Assembly (NCBI GenBank): GCA_023213395.1
Contig: CM041465.1
Location: 119,667,741-119,731,740 of the forward strand
Length of the DNA: 64,000 nucleotides
Source of the DNA: Cycas panzhihuaensis
Taxonomy: Eukaryota > Cycadophyta
Reading direction: 5' to 3'
Shown: one piece after another, positions 11,800-22,895 of the stretch
Layout: every line of letters starts with the position of its first letter
How positions within the stretch are numbered: the first letter of the stretch is position 1
Made by a program: the position numbers and the translations under genes
Notes under the pieces: model-generated
What the model saw: the letters and a program-made list of their open reading frames with translations, nothing else
The model's database searches: none
What the model was told of the DNA's origin: nothing

Positions 11800-13330
11800 T
11801 TTTGTAAGTTCTCTTGAAATCATAATCCTATAGTTTATTGATTAGCCTCTACTATTTCTTAGAGAGCTTTTGTTAGAAAAGGAAGTATTTTAGGTTTTGA
11901 TGACCTATTTTCATTGTAAATTTATTTTTAAGTAAGTACTAACTCCATTTGACTAGGGCATGAACAGTTACAAGTATCTCCTTATCATACATACTTTTTT
12001 TGCCTTCCTTTAACTTCTTACTCTTATATAGGATGGGTTTGTCATTTTAGAGGATGATAACAACAATCCTCATCCCTAAGGCTTTACATTCCATTATGAA
12101 TGTTTGAGTGAAGTTAAGCATGGAAAGAACTAACATTATAGTTATTACTATCTTCAAGTTGTTGAAACTTTGTTCTACTTTGTTAATCTATTTGAATCCA
12201 TCTTTTTTCTTAAGTTAGTAAGTGGTCATTCCAAGGTAGCATACCCTCTTATGTATTTATTATAATATCTAATTAACCCCCAAAACCCCTATACATTTGA
12301 TATAAATTTTGGTATAAGACAATTAATAATTACTTGGACTTTTGCTAAATTAATATAAAATCCTTCCTATGATATTAGGTGGTTAAGAGATGGAAATTTT
12401 CATTACCTCAAATTACACCTAGATTTCTTTATATAAATTTTATTACCCCTTAGGGTTTGCTAAAATTTTCCTAGGTGTAGTAGATGTTCTTCTTGAGTTT
12501 TAATATAGAATATGATTTCATCAAAGGAAACCATGATAAATAACCTAATAAAAATTTTAAATATCTAATTCATGGTTACATACAATGTCGGTGGGGTAAT
12601 GGTAAGGATAAATGACATGACTTTAAATTCAAAAAATCTATGGTATATATGAAATGAAAATTTCTCTACATTTTATGATTAAATAGGTATCATATAATAT
12701 CTTAAGTAGAGATTAATCTTTGAAAAATATGCTACCCATTATAACTCATTGGTTATATGGTCCATTCATGGAATCAAGTACTTTCTCTTGATTATGATCT
12801 TGTTAAATGCTTAGTAATTGATATATATTCTAAATAAGGTACCCTTCTTCTTAGCAAGGATGATTAGCATAATGTATATGATTTTATTAGTAGTAATTAC
12901 TATATTTTCCATGGGGCTTTATATCGATATTTCTATCTCTATACTTTATTTGCATCTATATTGATATGGCTTGACTATCGATAGTCACTTAACCTGTTTT
13001 ATTCAAATAATATGCTCCATGCCTCTCATAGGTAGTAGTGTAATTTAGAGGTCCTAAAAGACTTCTTAATATTTCTCTTATAATTTATTTATCTATTGTT
13101 ATAAGTTAGGTGGTAATGTTTCTTCATTATCTTAACCCTCGATTGTGAAGATCCTTTCTATAAACTTTGCATATCCTTTGTGAAGTAACTTTGCCATCTT
13201 CTCCATTAATATGATGGATGACTATGGGGTATTAGTCCTTTATAATTATTACAATTATCCATGAATGTAAAATTAGATGAAATTCTCTAAATTATTAGTA
13301 TCACATGTATCTAGTATCTTTAACCACTTA
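11800..13330 (-). pseudogene. gypsy-1 reverse transcriptase and RNase H, broken
   Basis: RNase H is clear at 12020-12160 (FIMECKALGMRIV, then KSKKL and YDKEIL). The reverse transcriptase catalytic box near 12510-12530 reads SFDEII where F(F/V)DDI is expected, so the second catalytic Asp is a Glu. The remaining RT is AT-rich and full of stops. Confidence 0.65.
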
Positions 13331-13589
13331 AATCTTACTATTATACCAAAGTCTATGATGTTAATTATGCCAATTGTTTTATAAAATAACCCAAGCCTCC
13401 TTGTAATGTTGTTACCAATGAAGTTATGCATGCTTTTGGGTTGATTAGTACTAATAGATTTTGCCTTCTAATATACTTATATACATTTATTATATTCTAT
13501 CATTGAATGCTTAATATTATAGCTACAAATATTTTAGGATGCCCATCATCTAATATTAGATTATTTACAAATTATTTTCACTATTATTT

Positions 13590-13870
13590 ATCTAATGGAA
13601 AATATAATAGGAAATACAACTCTTATTATTAGGAATTGATTACAAAACTATAGTATAGTAATAAGCTCTAATGGATATAAAAGACAACTAAAGTATTAGT
13701 CTCACAAGAGAAAATGATTACACAACAAACTTTCTCTATAATTTATGGCCCTTAAATAGAAAAAAGAGAGTCTTTTCCATATAATCCTATTAGTAGGCTA
13801 AATGATCTTACATTTTATTAGTGACTTTAATGGCTTGTGTACAAAAGATAATGACTAGTACTTAACCTCT
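13590..13870 (-). repeat. Probable 3' LTR of copia-1
   Basis: On the minus strand this has copia LTR layout: a CTATTTAAGGGCC TATA-type box, then ATTTTCTCTTGTGAGACTAATAC, which resembles the R/U5 part of plant copia LTRs. No clear partner was seen next to the other half of copia-1, so the limits are approximate. Confidence 0.4.
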
Positions 13871-15319
13871 TAGTTCTTTAACCATAAGTACTAGTATCCT
13901 AGTTTTGTTAGTCACATATCGTCATGTAACATTCTTACTACACCAATAAATCATAATAGAACTAGATGTAAATACATATCATTAATTTTCATCAGCATAT
14001 CTAACGTAATCTAAGTCTCTACAAGCATTTACTCTGAACTTGTCAGTTTTAGAAAATAAGAGTCCAAATCCTTCTAATAAGAGAATGATGGAGCACTCAT
14101 AAATTGGGCTATAACACCAATAACATAACTAATATTAAGCCTATTATTTTTAAGGTAGATAAGACTACCTATCAGTTACCTATACAAGGTATAATCAATA
14201 GTCCCATCAATAACTTCTTTAAATAGTTTTAGACTAACTTCCATAGGGGTAGTCATTGGATTAAATTCCTTTATGTGAAAATATTTCAAAAGACTATAAG
14301 CATATTTTAACTATGAAACAAAAATACTATCATCTTTCTACCAAAAATTCCATGCTAAGATAGTAATGCAAAAGGCTAAGATCAAACATCTCAAAAGCTT
14401 TAGAAAGATGTTTCTTCAGATAATTGATCTGAGAAATATTATTACCAGTAATAATGTATAAACTATGATCTAATTCATATCTAGTGAATCCAAAAGAGAT
14501 AAAATACTCATCAATACATGAATACCATGCCCTTATTACCTACTTAAGTATATAGAAGGCTTTCTTTAGCTTATGTATAAGATGCTCCTCACAAACTTAT
14601 ACAAAACCTTCAAGCTATTGAATATAAACTCCCTCATTAATAATTCCATGAAGGAAAGCACTCTTAACATCCACTTGGTGGGGATCCTAACCAACATGAG
14701 ATATAAGACTAACTAGCATTCAAATGGTAGTCATTTTAGCTGCAGGTGTAAAGGTCTCTACAAACTCTACACCTTTAGTCTATGCATATCCCTTAGCCAT
14801 AAGTTGAACCTTGTATTTATCAATATCACCATTTGATTGATCCTTTGCCTTGAATACCCCTTTGCAACCAATAATTTTCTTTCTTAAAGGAAGATCAATA
14901 AGATTCTACTTATCATTCTTAAGTATGAAGTCATACTCTTCCCGTATAACTAGTTATCATTGAGGAGCATCCTTAGCTTTAGTAAATGACTCAAGCTCAT
15001 TAGTATTTAAGACATTAGACATTGGGGAAAAATTAACCTTACTTTGTATCTGAATATTAGCACTAGTGTTAATGTCACCAACTTTAGAATCTTTTAAAGT
15101 TTGAGCATACCACTTGGATAATTTTTTATAAGAAGGGGAGAATGGAACATCTATAGAAATTTCCTCTCTCTATTCACTATTTTCTTTAGTCTCATTCTTC
15201 ATTTATGTGCTTGAAGTATTAACATTTATAATATGGATAATTTTGTCATTAACATCCTTATTAATTATAATCTTCTTCTCTGAGATAACATAGAACCTAC
15301 ATGCCTTTGATAACTCACT

Positions 15320-15324
15320 ATACC
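15320..15324. other. Target site duplication ATACC (left) of copia-2
   Basis: ATACC lies directly before the left LTR and again at 33314-33318 directly after the right LTR, inside the copia-1 integrase coding region. Confidence 0.85.
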
Positions 15325-15623
15325 TAAAAAGAGTGGATCTATCATTTATCTCCATGTACTAGAAAACAAAGGTAAACATGGGAGCAAGAGAGACTTGAGA
15401 GAAAGAGAGTAGCTTTCACAAAATGAGGAGGTAAGAATGAGCCTCCTCTATTGAGCTTTAACTTTTATATTGAGAGAGGGAGCATTAGAATTACGTAAAA
15501 TGAAATTATACATAATATACATAAAAGTGCATTTCACTTAAGTGATCTAATTTAAAATTCACTTAAGATCCTTTTTAGAAATAATTAACTAATATAATAA
15601 CCTTGTGACATTAACCTATTTCA
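15325..15623 (-). repeat. Copia-2 3' LTR
   Basis: 299 bp, matching 33020-33313 almost throughout. Its first bases are TA where the partner has TG, and it ends in TTTCA. The inner edge is followed by a purine tract on the coding strand. Confidence 0.9.
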
Positions 15624-15634
15624 ATCTCCTCCTT
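15624..15634 (-). other. Copia-2 polypurine tract
   Basis: The minus strand reads AAGGAGGAGAT directly against the 3' LTR, the expected primer for plus-strand DNA synthesis. Confidence 0.75.
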
Positions 15635-16089
15635 AATGGTAGAAGGTCATTTCATCCTATTTTATTTTATCCGATGAAGTCTTCATTTAAGCCTCTTATA
15701 AATCAAACTACTATGACACTTTTATAGGAAACCCTCATGGGGAAGAAAACCCATAGATTTTCTAATCTACTAACTTGGCTCATACAACTCTTTAAATAAA
15801 GCCAGATAGCAAATCAGTACAATGAATTTTGTAGTTAAAATCTACTCAGTCTCCATATACCATTTGGTCATCTCCGATGCCCTTTTAGGTTTTCATAGGT
15901 TCCAATTTTCTAAAATGATACTAGTCTTATCCATTTGTGCTCACAAGGGATTTTCATGAATGGGATAGAGCAGAGACTTACTCTTGTCATTTTGTGCCTA
16001 TAAGGAGTTTTCGCGAATGAGACAGAGTATGATGGTCCTATTATCATATCTTTTAATCAGTCAGAGATGGAGGCCCTAAGGCCAAGTTA

Positions 16090-16610
16090 CCTTTGGAACT
16101 ATTCAAACTTCACCCTCTTTAGAGGCTTATCAAATATATCGGCCACTTGATCTGCTATGGGATAGTACTCTAACTGAATTGTGCCATTGTGAACTAGTTC
16201 TCTAATCCTATGGACTTTTGTAATTATATGTTTAGTACGATCATGAAATACAAGGTTTTTAGCCATTTAGATTATAGATTAATTATCTATATGTAAGATA
16301 GTAGAACTTGTTTGGGTGGTATTTAATCTATTCAATAATTTTCTAAGCCATATCACCTCCTTGCTTGTCTTAGAAGTAGAAATATATTTAGCTTCAGTAG
16401 TTGAGTCTGCAACTATCTTCTTCCATCTAGATATCTATGATATTAGTGATATTTTAAGAAATGTTATGTACCCAAATATAGATCTTCCTGTGTCTTTATC
16501 CCTGCAAAGTCTAAGTCTATGTATGAATAAAGTTTAAATCCTGCATTAGGTTCATATAACAGACCACGTTTGCTGGTTATCTTCAAGTATCTCAACACTT
16601 ATATTACAGC
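16090..16610 (-). pseudogene. Copia-2 RNase H, broken
   Basis: Minus-strand reading gives NLVFHDRTKHI, IRELVHNGTIQLEYYP and DQVADIFDKPLKR, the conserved C-terminal half of copia RNase H. A stop and lost residues (for example in the DNQSAI stretch near 16285) show that it is inactive. Confidence 0.8.
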
Positions 16611-17620
16611 TTACTAGTGATTCTACTTAGGATTTGTCATGAATCTTATAAGAATACTGACAGAGTGTACAATATCTAGCCTTGCATTGGTAGTATAGAT
16701 GAGGCTACCTATAAGTTGCCTGTAGAGTATTGCATCTACCTCCCTAGTGTCACCATCAATTGAGAGTTTAACATTAGGTTCCATAGATGTAACCACTAGT
16801 TGAACACCTTCCAACTAAAACTTTGTTAGAAGATTGTTGATATATTTTTCTTGGGAGAGAGATTTTATCATTCTTTTAAGTTATTTTAATTCCCAAGTAA
16901 TTCATCAACTCGAGGTTAGATAATTCAAAAGTTTTAGTAAGGTCCTTCTTTAGCTAGTTGGTTACCTATTCACTATTCCCTATTATTAACATATCATCCA
17001 TAAATATTAAGAGATAAGCAACTTTATCATTTTGGTGCTTGATAAATAATGTTACATCAATATCTTAATGGTCACAAACCTCATATCCAAGTTATCTTAT
17101 TCTTTTAGACAACTTAGTAAACTAAGCACGAGGGGCTTATTTTAGGCTATACAAAGACTTTTTGAGCCTACAAACCTTATGCTCCTAATTGGTAATCTCG
17201 TATCCTTCTGGCTAAGCCATGTGAATTTCTTTTTTAAGGTCCCCATTAAGAAATGTGGTCTTAACATCAAGTTGGTATATTTTCTAACCCTATTAAGCAA
17301 TCAAGGCTATAATAGTTCTAATTGTAGGCCACTCGGTTGTTAGAGCAAAGATTTCAGTGTTGTCGATGCCTTCCCTTTTTGTGAATCCTTTTACTACCAA
17401 CCTTGCCTTGTGTTTTTCTAGGGTGCCATCTGATATATACTTATTTTTGAACACCCATTTATTTTAAACTACCTTTCTTCTATGTGGTAGATTAACAAGC
17501 TCCCGTGTACCATTCTTGATAAGAGATTAGTACTCTTCATTCATAGCATTTCTCCAAGCTACATGCTTTACAACTTCTTGATATGTTAGAGGCTCTTCAT
17601 TAATAGTGAGGTGCAGTTCT
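16610..17620 (-). pseudogene. Copia-2 reverse transcriptase, broken
   Basis: Recognisable copia RT landmarks occur in order: the N-terminal block including WRNAMNEEY (about 17530-17550), the KTTFLNGDL-like segment (17240-17270), the catalytic box near 16985-17000 reading LIFMDDML (YVDD changed to FMDD), and the C-terminal RQLIGSLIYTTNARLDIVHS at 16640-16720. Several in-frame stops separate these pieces. Confidence 0.8.
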
Positions 17621-17952
17621 GCTGGTTTAAGATCAATGAAAAGTGATTCATGCATCCTTGCTCCATTGGCACTTCTAGTGCCAGTTTTTCCTACCTCATC
17701 TAGTCGCATATCCTTATGTAGCTGGTAGGCTTCACGAAAATCTTGAGTTGGGAATGAGGTTTTCATTTCCATAGCCTCTTGGTCTTCATTTTGATCTTGA
17801 AAAGGATCATGTGAAATGCTTGGTATGGAGGAAGTTGACGATGCTAGAGAAGATGGGCTAGCCACTGATGTTGGAGAATGTGGTCCTTCTGCTATGGCTT
17901 TACCTTTATCAACTTGACTATTCTCAAATGATGGTGCTAGATGTGCACACAT
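17527..17952 (-). pseudogene. Copia-2 linker between integrase and RT (141-residue open stretch)
   Basis: A serine- and proline-rich linker (SPTSVASPSSLASSTSS) is followed by LTINEEPLTYQEVVKHVAWRN, the start of the RT domain (compare EPTCYQEAVDDIHGEKW in copia-3). It is the longest open frame of copia-2 and is bounded by stops on both sides. Confidence 0.75.
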
Positions 17953-17959
17953 TGGCTGA

Positions 17960-18960
17960 GAGTCACAACTTGTATCCTCTGGGGTTCTATTATTAGATTC
18001 TAAGATTTTGAGTAATTGTTGAGTATCTCCCCCCCTAAATTTTAGAATCTAGATATCAAATTTAGTAGCATCATTAAATCGGTATGAAGGCATCTTAGAG
18101 TCAAGTTTGAGTAATTAATCTTTAGTCTCCGTAAAGATAACATCTCTAGTGATGATAATTTTGTATTATGAAGGTAAAAAAATCTTATATCCCTTTTTGT
18201 CCATAGGGTATCCAATAAAGATGCCTTTGACGACTCTATCCTGGAGCTTATTTCTGTGTTCCTATAGAATGTGAGCATAATAAGTAGAGCTAAAAATTTT
18301 GAAGTGGGAGATAGAGGGAATTTGTCCATACCATATTTCATGTAGAGAGGGGCCGAGCTTGGAGGGATTGATAGTATTAATATAATACATGGCGGTTTAG
18401 ATAGCCTTAGCCTAAAGATAGACAAGGACGTTCTTATATACCAGCATAGCACAAGCCATGTTCATGATGGTCCTATTCATGCACTCGGTAACTCCATTTT
18501 ACTAGGGTTTACCTACAACAGTGATATGATATTTTATCCCATGTTGATATCGGTACGATTCAAACTTATTAGAGGTATACTCGCCACTATTATCAGTGCT
18601 AAGTATTTTGATCTTGAATCTACATTTATTTTCCATGTGAACCTTGAAAGCTTGAAACATAGAAAAGGCTTCATCTTTCTTTACAAGAAAAGCAACCCAT
18701 ACTTTCTTGGTAAAATCATCAATGAAAATAATATAGCACTTTTATTTGAGAGAAGGGATGGGTATAGGACCGCATATATTTGAGTGTACAAGCTGCAAAG
18801 GTTGGCTAGATTTTCATTGACTATGAGGAAAGGGTTTTCTTTAAGATTTGACAATGATATGTGCTTCGTATTTGAAGCGCTTAAAGGAGAGCCTAGGCAT
18901 ACCAAGAAGAGTGGTATGTAGTTATCTTAAATGATCAATTTTAATATGGCCCATACGAGC
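17960..18960 (-). pseudogene. Copia-2 integrase, broken
   Basis: The minus strand reads, from high to low coordinates, remnants of the integrase core and C terminus. FIDDFTKKVWVAF-like residues occur near 18690-18720, a SDNSGEY-like block near 18570-18600, a GYHITVVG / NGVTECMNRT-like block around 18470-18530, and a KGYKIFLPS segment near 18170-18200. Frameshifts separate them, so the longest apparent open frames here (for example 18042-18452) are partly out of the true frame. Confidence 0.65.
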
Positions 18961-18963
18961 ATG

Positions 18964-19430
18964 CTATAGGACTACTTGGGACAACTTTTGAGGAGTCAAT
19001 GTTGTAGTAAAAATAGAGTCATCATCAATATAGTTAGCTTTAGAGGATGGTAAGCTAGTTAGGTGAAAAAGTTTGCCATCAAAAATTCCTGTCATAACCA
19101 CAACATTTAAAGGAGGGTGAATGACACAGAGAGTTTGATTATTTATAGTTACACTCAAATTAAATCCATGAGAGACAAAGGTAGATAGGGAGAGTAGGTT
19201 TTGTTTTAGAGTAAGAATATATAAAACATCAACAAGGGTAAAATTTGGAAGGCTTGGGAGTTTCAAGTAAATAGTCCCAAGTCCTTTGACTAACTAAGAT
19301 GATTTATCAGCCATGTGTATAACACCACGAACTTTAGAGTCAAAATAATGAAAGAACTAACGATGACAAGTCATATGTTGTGTTGCTCCAATATCCATGA
19401 TCCAAGATGAAGTACTTGAGGTAGCACTAT
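18964..19430 (-). pseudogene. Copia-2 protease and pre-integrase region
   Basis: Near 19385-19410 the minus strand reads WIMDIGATQHMTCH, the copia aspartic protease site. The normal DSGAT is DIGAT here, which alters the residue after the catalytic Asp. Downstream, at 18964-19266, is a 100-residue open stretch with FTLVDVLYILTLKQNLLSLS and LFHLTS, the usual region between protease and the HHCC integrase finger. Confidence 0.78.
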
Positions 19431-19619
19431 TTACAACTCCAAGTGGTGAAGGCAAAAGTGAATAAGCATAACCACAATAAGCCTCAATATAGTTAGTGGA
19501 TATATCAATAATATTTGATGAAATGTTTTCAATTCTTTGAAGGTATGCATGAGCAAATTACATTCCACCAAAAGCATCTTCAAAAGAAATATTATCAGCA
19601 TTATGTATACCATGGTGTT

Positions 19620-19862
19620 GTTAATAGCTTGGTAGTTTGTTAGTGGCAGTTCTACAATTTTTGGCATATTGTCCTTTTCTATTATATCTTTAGAACATAA
19701 TTATTTGATTTCTAGTCCTATAAGAAGTATTGGGTTGGTTGGATTATTCTTTATTACTAGATTTAGGTCTAGGTTAATTATTTTGGCCTTGGCCTTGAGA
19801 CTATTTTTATTGGAGTTAAGGAGCCTATTGACTAAGAGGATGTTGTCATTGTTATCTACCTC
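19620..19862 (-). pseudogene. Copia-2 gag C-terminal part with zinc knuckle (piece 2)
   Basis: YNRKGQYAKNCRT at about 19640-19690 is the end of a CCHC knuckle (CxxCxxxGHxxxxC) with the first Cys pair and the His lost. Copia-3 inserted directly upstream, so this gag continues at 30188. Confidence 0.72.
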
Positions 19863-19867
19863 TACCT
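19863..19867. other. Target site duplication TACCT (left) of copia-3
   Basis: TACCT directly precedes the first LTR and recurs at 30183-30187 directly after the last LTR. No such duplication surrounds the middle LTR, so the whole 10.3-kb unit behaves as one insertion. Confidence 0.92.
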
Positions 19868-20500
19868 TGTTGAGAATAGAAGCTCCAACCCTCTAACAGC
19901 CACCAAGATCTATTACTTTCTTACAACTAGTTACAGAAATGAAACATACAATTACATGCAAGTTCTTAAAATCAGAGATTATATAGTAACAAGACAATGA
20001 AAGCCAAACATCACATGTGCACCCGATATAACGTGGTAAAACCCTAGCAGTGTGCTAGGGAAACATCCACACAAGAAAGGTATCGATCTTTATTACTGCA
20101 GAATGGAAAAAATAGTATATCACAGATACAGAGTGCTCTCTGGAATAACAATCAGTCGCCGCCCTCCTCACAATACATTGCATAACATTACAACATAATA
20201 AGAAAAGCCCTAAAATAGGCTACATGAGAGGACATCCAAAACCTAAAATCTCAACCGTAAAATCTAGGGTATTTTTATTGTACGACCCTGATTCTCTTTA
20301 CACTTTAATAAGGTTTACATCGTCAAATTTTTAGGTCGGGGGCTATCGCCCCCGAACCCCCTCTTAGCGGGGGGTGATCCACCTGCCTGCATCCACTGGC
20401 CAAGGGGCTCACCTTTATAGAACCCCGAGAAAGATTAGGGAAGCTACATAGAAAATAGGCCATAAATTTAGGCCTATAATTGTTGTCACAATACCCAACA
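19868..20500 (-). repeat. Copia-3 LTR 1 (outer, 3')
   Basis: 633 bp from TGTTGAGAATAG to ACCCAACA. It contains the block CGATATAACGTGGTAAAACC and a GC-rich stem-loop at 20336-20355. Confidence 0.95.
20336..20355. other. GC-rich stem-loop in LTR 1
   Basis: TCGGGGGCTATCGCCCCCGA is a near-perfect inverted repeat with an 8-bp GC-rich stem in otherwise AT-rich DNA. It is kept in LTR 3 (near 30018-30036) with one change and is decayed in LTR 2. Confidence 0.7.
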
Positions 20501-20511
20501 ATCTCCACCTT
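20501..20511 (-). other. Copia-3 copy A polypurine tract
   Basis: The minus strand reads AAGGTGGAGAT directly before LTR 1. The same sequence precedes LTR 2 at 25170-25180. Confidence 0.8.
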
Positions 20512-20556
20512 GATAACAATTACCCGCTACCTTTCCTGGATCCTTCATCATCTTTT

Positions 20557-21340
20557 CTACAAGCCAAGAGAAGTCAAACACCATTTGAACTTCTCTAATG
20601 GTACTGATTTAGTGAATATATCGGCACAATTCTGATTGGTGTGAATCTTCTCAAGTGCCACTCCACTTGCTTCCACAACCTGTCTAACAAAATGGTACTT
20701 TAAAGCAATATGCTTTGTTCTACTGTGATAAGCTAGATTCTTGGCTAGGTAAATAGCACTTTGACTATCACAAAATACCTTTACATTTTCCTGTCTCCTT
20801 CCAAGCTCAACCAATAGACCACAGAACTTGATTGCTTCTTTATAAGCATGTCTTTGCAAGAATATATTAAACACGTGATTAACAGTGCAATTGTGCTCTG
20901 CAATTTAGACATCCAACTAACTGAACCATTTGCAAGAGTGAAAACATAACCTGAAGTAGACCTTCTTTTGTCTAAATCTCCTACAAAATTTGAATCGACA
21001 TATCCACAAACCTGATTACCTGTACCTCCAAAGGTGATGTAGTAATCACTAGTGCCTCTCAAATACTGAAGCACCCATTTTACTGCAGCCCAATGCTCCT
21101 TTCTTGGTTTTGCCATAAACCTGCTAACTACACCGACTGCATGTGAAATATCAGGTCTTGTACATACCATGGCATACATAAAACTTCCTACTACACTGGC
21201 ATAAGACACACGAGACATATAAGCCTTTTCTTCTTCACTACTAGGACTTATATTAGATGAAAGCTTGAAGTGGGAAGCCAAAGGGATACTCACTGGTTTC
21301 ACATTTGCCATCCCAAACCTGGTTAGCACCTTCTCCACAT
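20557..21340 (-). pseudogene. Copia-3 copy A RNase H and RT C terminus, rearranged
   Basis: The N-terminal part (20880-21338) reads MANVKPVSIPLASHFKLS, VGSFMYAMVCTRPDISHAV, YVDSNFVGDLDKRRS and SVSWMSKLQSTIAL. The C-terminal part (20557-20874) reads VFCDSQSAIYLAKN, HSRTKHIALKYHFVR and CADIFTKSVP. Between them, near 20840-20890, the STTEAKY segment with a catalytic Glu is replaced by unrelated bases (copy B keeps it) and the frame shifts. RNase H normally removes the RNA template. This copy lacks an essential part. Confidence 0.85.
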
Positions 21341-21344
21341 ATTT

Positions 21345-22001
21345 CTACTGTGATAACCATAGCTTACCACTTTTCCTGTCTTTGTGTATCTCCATGCCTA
21401 AGATTTGTTTTGCAGCTCCTAGATCCTTCATATCAAAAGTCCTAGCTAATTGAGCCTTTAGCTTATTGATTTCTACCATGCTCTTGCTTGCAACCAGCAT
21501 GCCATCAACATATAACACCAAGATAATGAATAAACCATTGTCCATAAATTTGAAGTAAACACAATGATCATACTCACTTCTTTTGAAATTTTGGCTCTCC
21601 ATGAAGTCATCAAACTTCTTGTACCACTGCCTGGGTAATTGCTTCAGGCCATACAATGATTTCCTGAGCCTGCAAACAAGTCTTTTCCTGCCATCTTGTA
21701 CAAACCCCTCTGGTTGATCCATATAGATCTCCTCATCTAAATCTCCATGTAGAAAAGTTATTTTTACATCTAACTGCTCCAACTCCAAATTGAGAGAAGC
21801 TACCAATGCTAACAGCACTCGAATTGAAACAAGTTTAACAACTGGTGAAAAGATCTCATGAAAGTCAATACCTACTTTCTGTGCAAAGCCTTTTACCACC
21901 AATCGTGCTCTGTATTTATCAAACTTTCCATCAACATATGTTTTCTTTTTTAAAACCCACCTACAATCAACAGTCTTCCTGCCATATGGAAGTTCTACCA
22001 A
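21345..22001 (-). pseudogene. Copia-3 copy A reverse transcriptase (218-residue open part)
   Basis: The best preserved RT in the window. From N to C it shows CRWVLKKK (residues ~14-21), FAQKVGIDFHEIFSPVVK (~39-56), LDVKITFLHGDLDEEIYMDQP (~78-98), CRLRKSLYGLKQLPRQWYKKFD (~109-130), the catalytic box LYVDGMLVAS (~163-172) and LGMEIHKDR (~201-209). The catalytic YVDD is YVDG and the pattern DVKTAFLHG has Ile for Ala, so it should not polymerise. It is bounded by a stop at 22001-22013 and runs into the C-terminal part after a stop at 21345. Confidence 0.88.
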
Positions 22002-22009
22002 GTCCTATG

Positions 22010-22895
22010 AATGATTTTTCTTCAAGGCATCTATCTCTTCCTGCATAGCCCTTATCCACTTCTCTCCATGGATATCATCTACTGCTTCTTGATAACATGT
22101 GGGCTCACCATCATTAGAAACTAAAGAAATAGAAATAGAAGGGTTGTACCTATCAGGTGGATGACTGACTCATGTAGATCTTCTAACTGTTGGCAGAGGA
22201 GTATCCACATACTTCGGTGAATCTACTACTAATTCATCTTCAGAAAGATCTTCATGCTCTTTTGATTCCACAGATGGCTGCATTTCAAACTTAACTTGTT
22301 GATGTTCATCTTGTTGCTCCTGTTTCATTTCAGCTTCTACACTGTCTAATTTTACAAGGGGAGATTCATCAAATATGACATCTCTATTAATGGTGATTTT
22401 ATGGGCAGTAGGATCCCACAACCTATATCCCTTCACACCATCATTATCACCATAACCAACAAAGATATATCTCTTGGATTTTGGGTCTAACTTTGAACGT
22501 TTACTTTTGTTAGTCCAGGCATAAGCATCACAACCAAAAACTTTTAAATTTGATAAATCACATGGATGTCCAGTCCATACCTCTTCAAGAATCTTACAAT
22601 CTATTGCAACTGATGGTGACCTGTTTACCAGATAGCAAGTTGTTTAAACAGCTTCTGCCCACAAGCCCTGCTCCACTCCTACATTACTTAGCATGCTTCT
22701 TGCTCTTTCCAGGAGTGTCCTGTTCATGTGCTCAGCAATGCTATTTTGCTACGGAGTATAGCTAGTGATCTTGTGTCTTTCAATCCCAGCTTCTCTGCAA
22801 TAGTTCTCAAATTCCAAGGAGTTGAACTCACCTCCATTATCAGTTCTTAAACATTTGATTGTCTTACCAGTACTGTTCTTAACTAAAGCCTTGAA
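22010..22895 (-). pseudogene. Copia-3 copy A integrase C-terminal half and linker
   Basis: The minus strand reads the NRTLLERARSMLSN block (22690-22730), VNRSPSVAIDCK (22590-22640), GCDAYAW and KSKRYIFVGY (22440-22530), then an open 88-residue stretch (22170-22436) with the GYRLWDPTAHKITINRDVIFDE end of integrase and an acidic linker. Stops appear at about 22169, 22647 and 22750. Integrase joins the cDNA to the target. Confidence 0.82.

Larger units (their letters stand above)
10240..13550 (-). mobile_element. Degenerate Ty3/gypsy chromovirus, gypsy-1 (protease to chromodomain)
   Basis: Minus-strand pol fossil in gypsy order: protease (about 13330-13480), reverse transcriptase (12180-13330), RNase H (11800-12170), integrase (10560-11620) and chromodomain (10330-10470). 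It belongs to the same family as the fuller copy at 57.3-63.6 kb: the RNase H stretch with KSKKL, YDKEIL and HALVKW is nearly the same in both. Gag and both LTRs were not found. The 5' side stops at about 13550, where copia-1 begins, so copia-1 may have inserted into it or replaced the rest. Confidence 0.8.
13570..15324 (-). mobile_element. Old copia element copia-1, 3' half (RT/RNase H), split by copia-2
   Basis: Minus-strand pol continues across the copia-2 insertion. The integrase C terminus ends at 33319 with KSHKYILVRY and resumes at 15324 with YSELSKACRFYV, a continuous copia motif. Within this half the reading includes LKSAFLHG-like (14650-14680), LYKLKKAFY (14540-14570), SLLKYFHIKEFNPMTTP (14240-14310) and LIGSLIYLKNNRLNISYV (14110-14190), the ordered landmarks of copia reverse transcriptase. 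The YVDD box seems to be deleted near 14450. It is a fossil with many stops. Confidence 0.75.

Noticed and set aside
16316-16537. Plus-strand open frame
   Set aside because: Shadow of the minus-strand RNase H and RT of copia-2.
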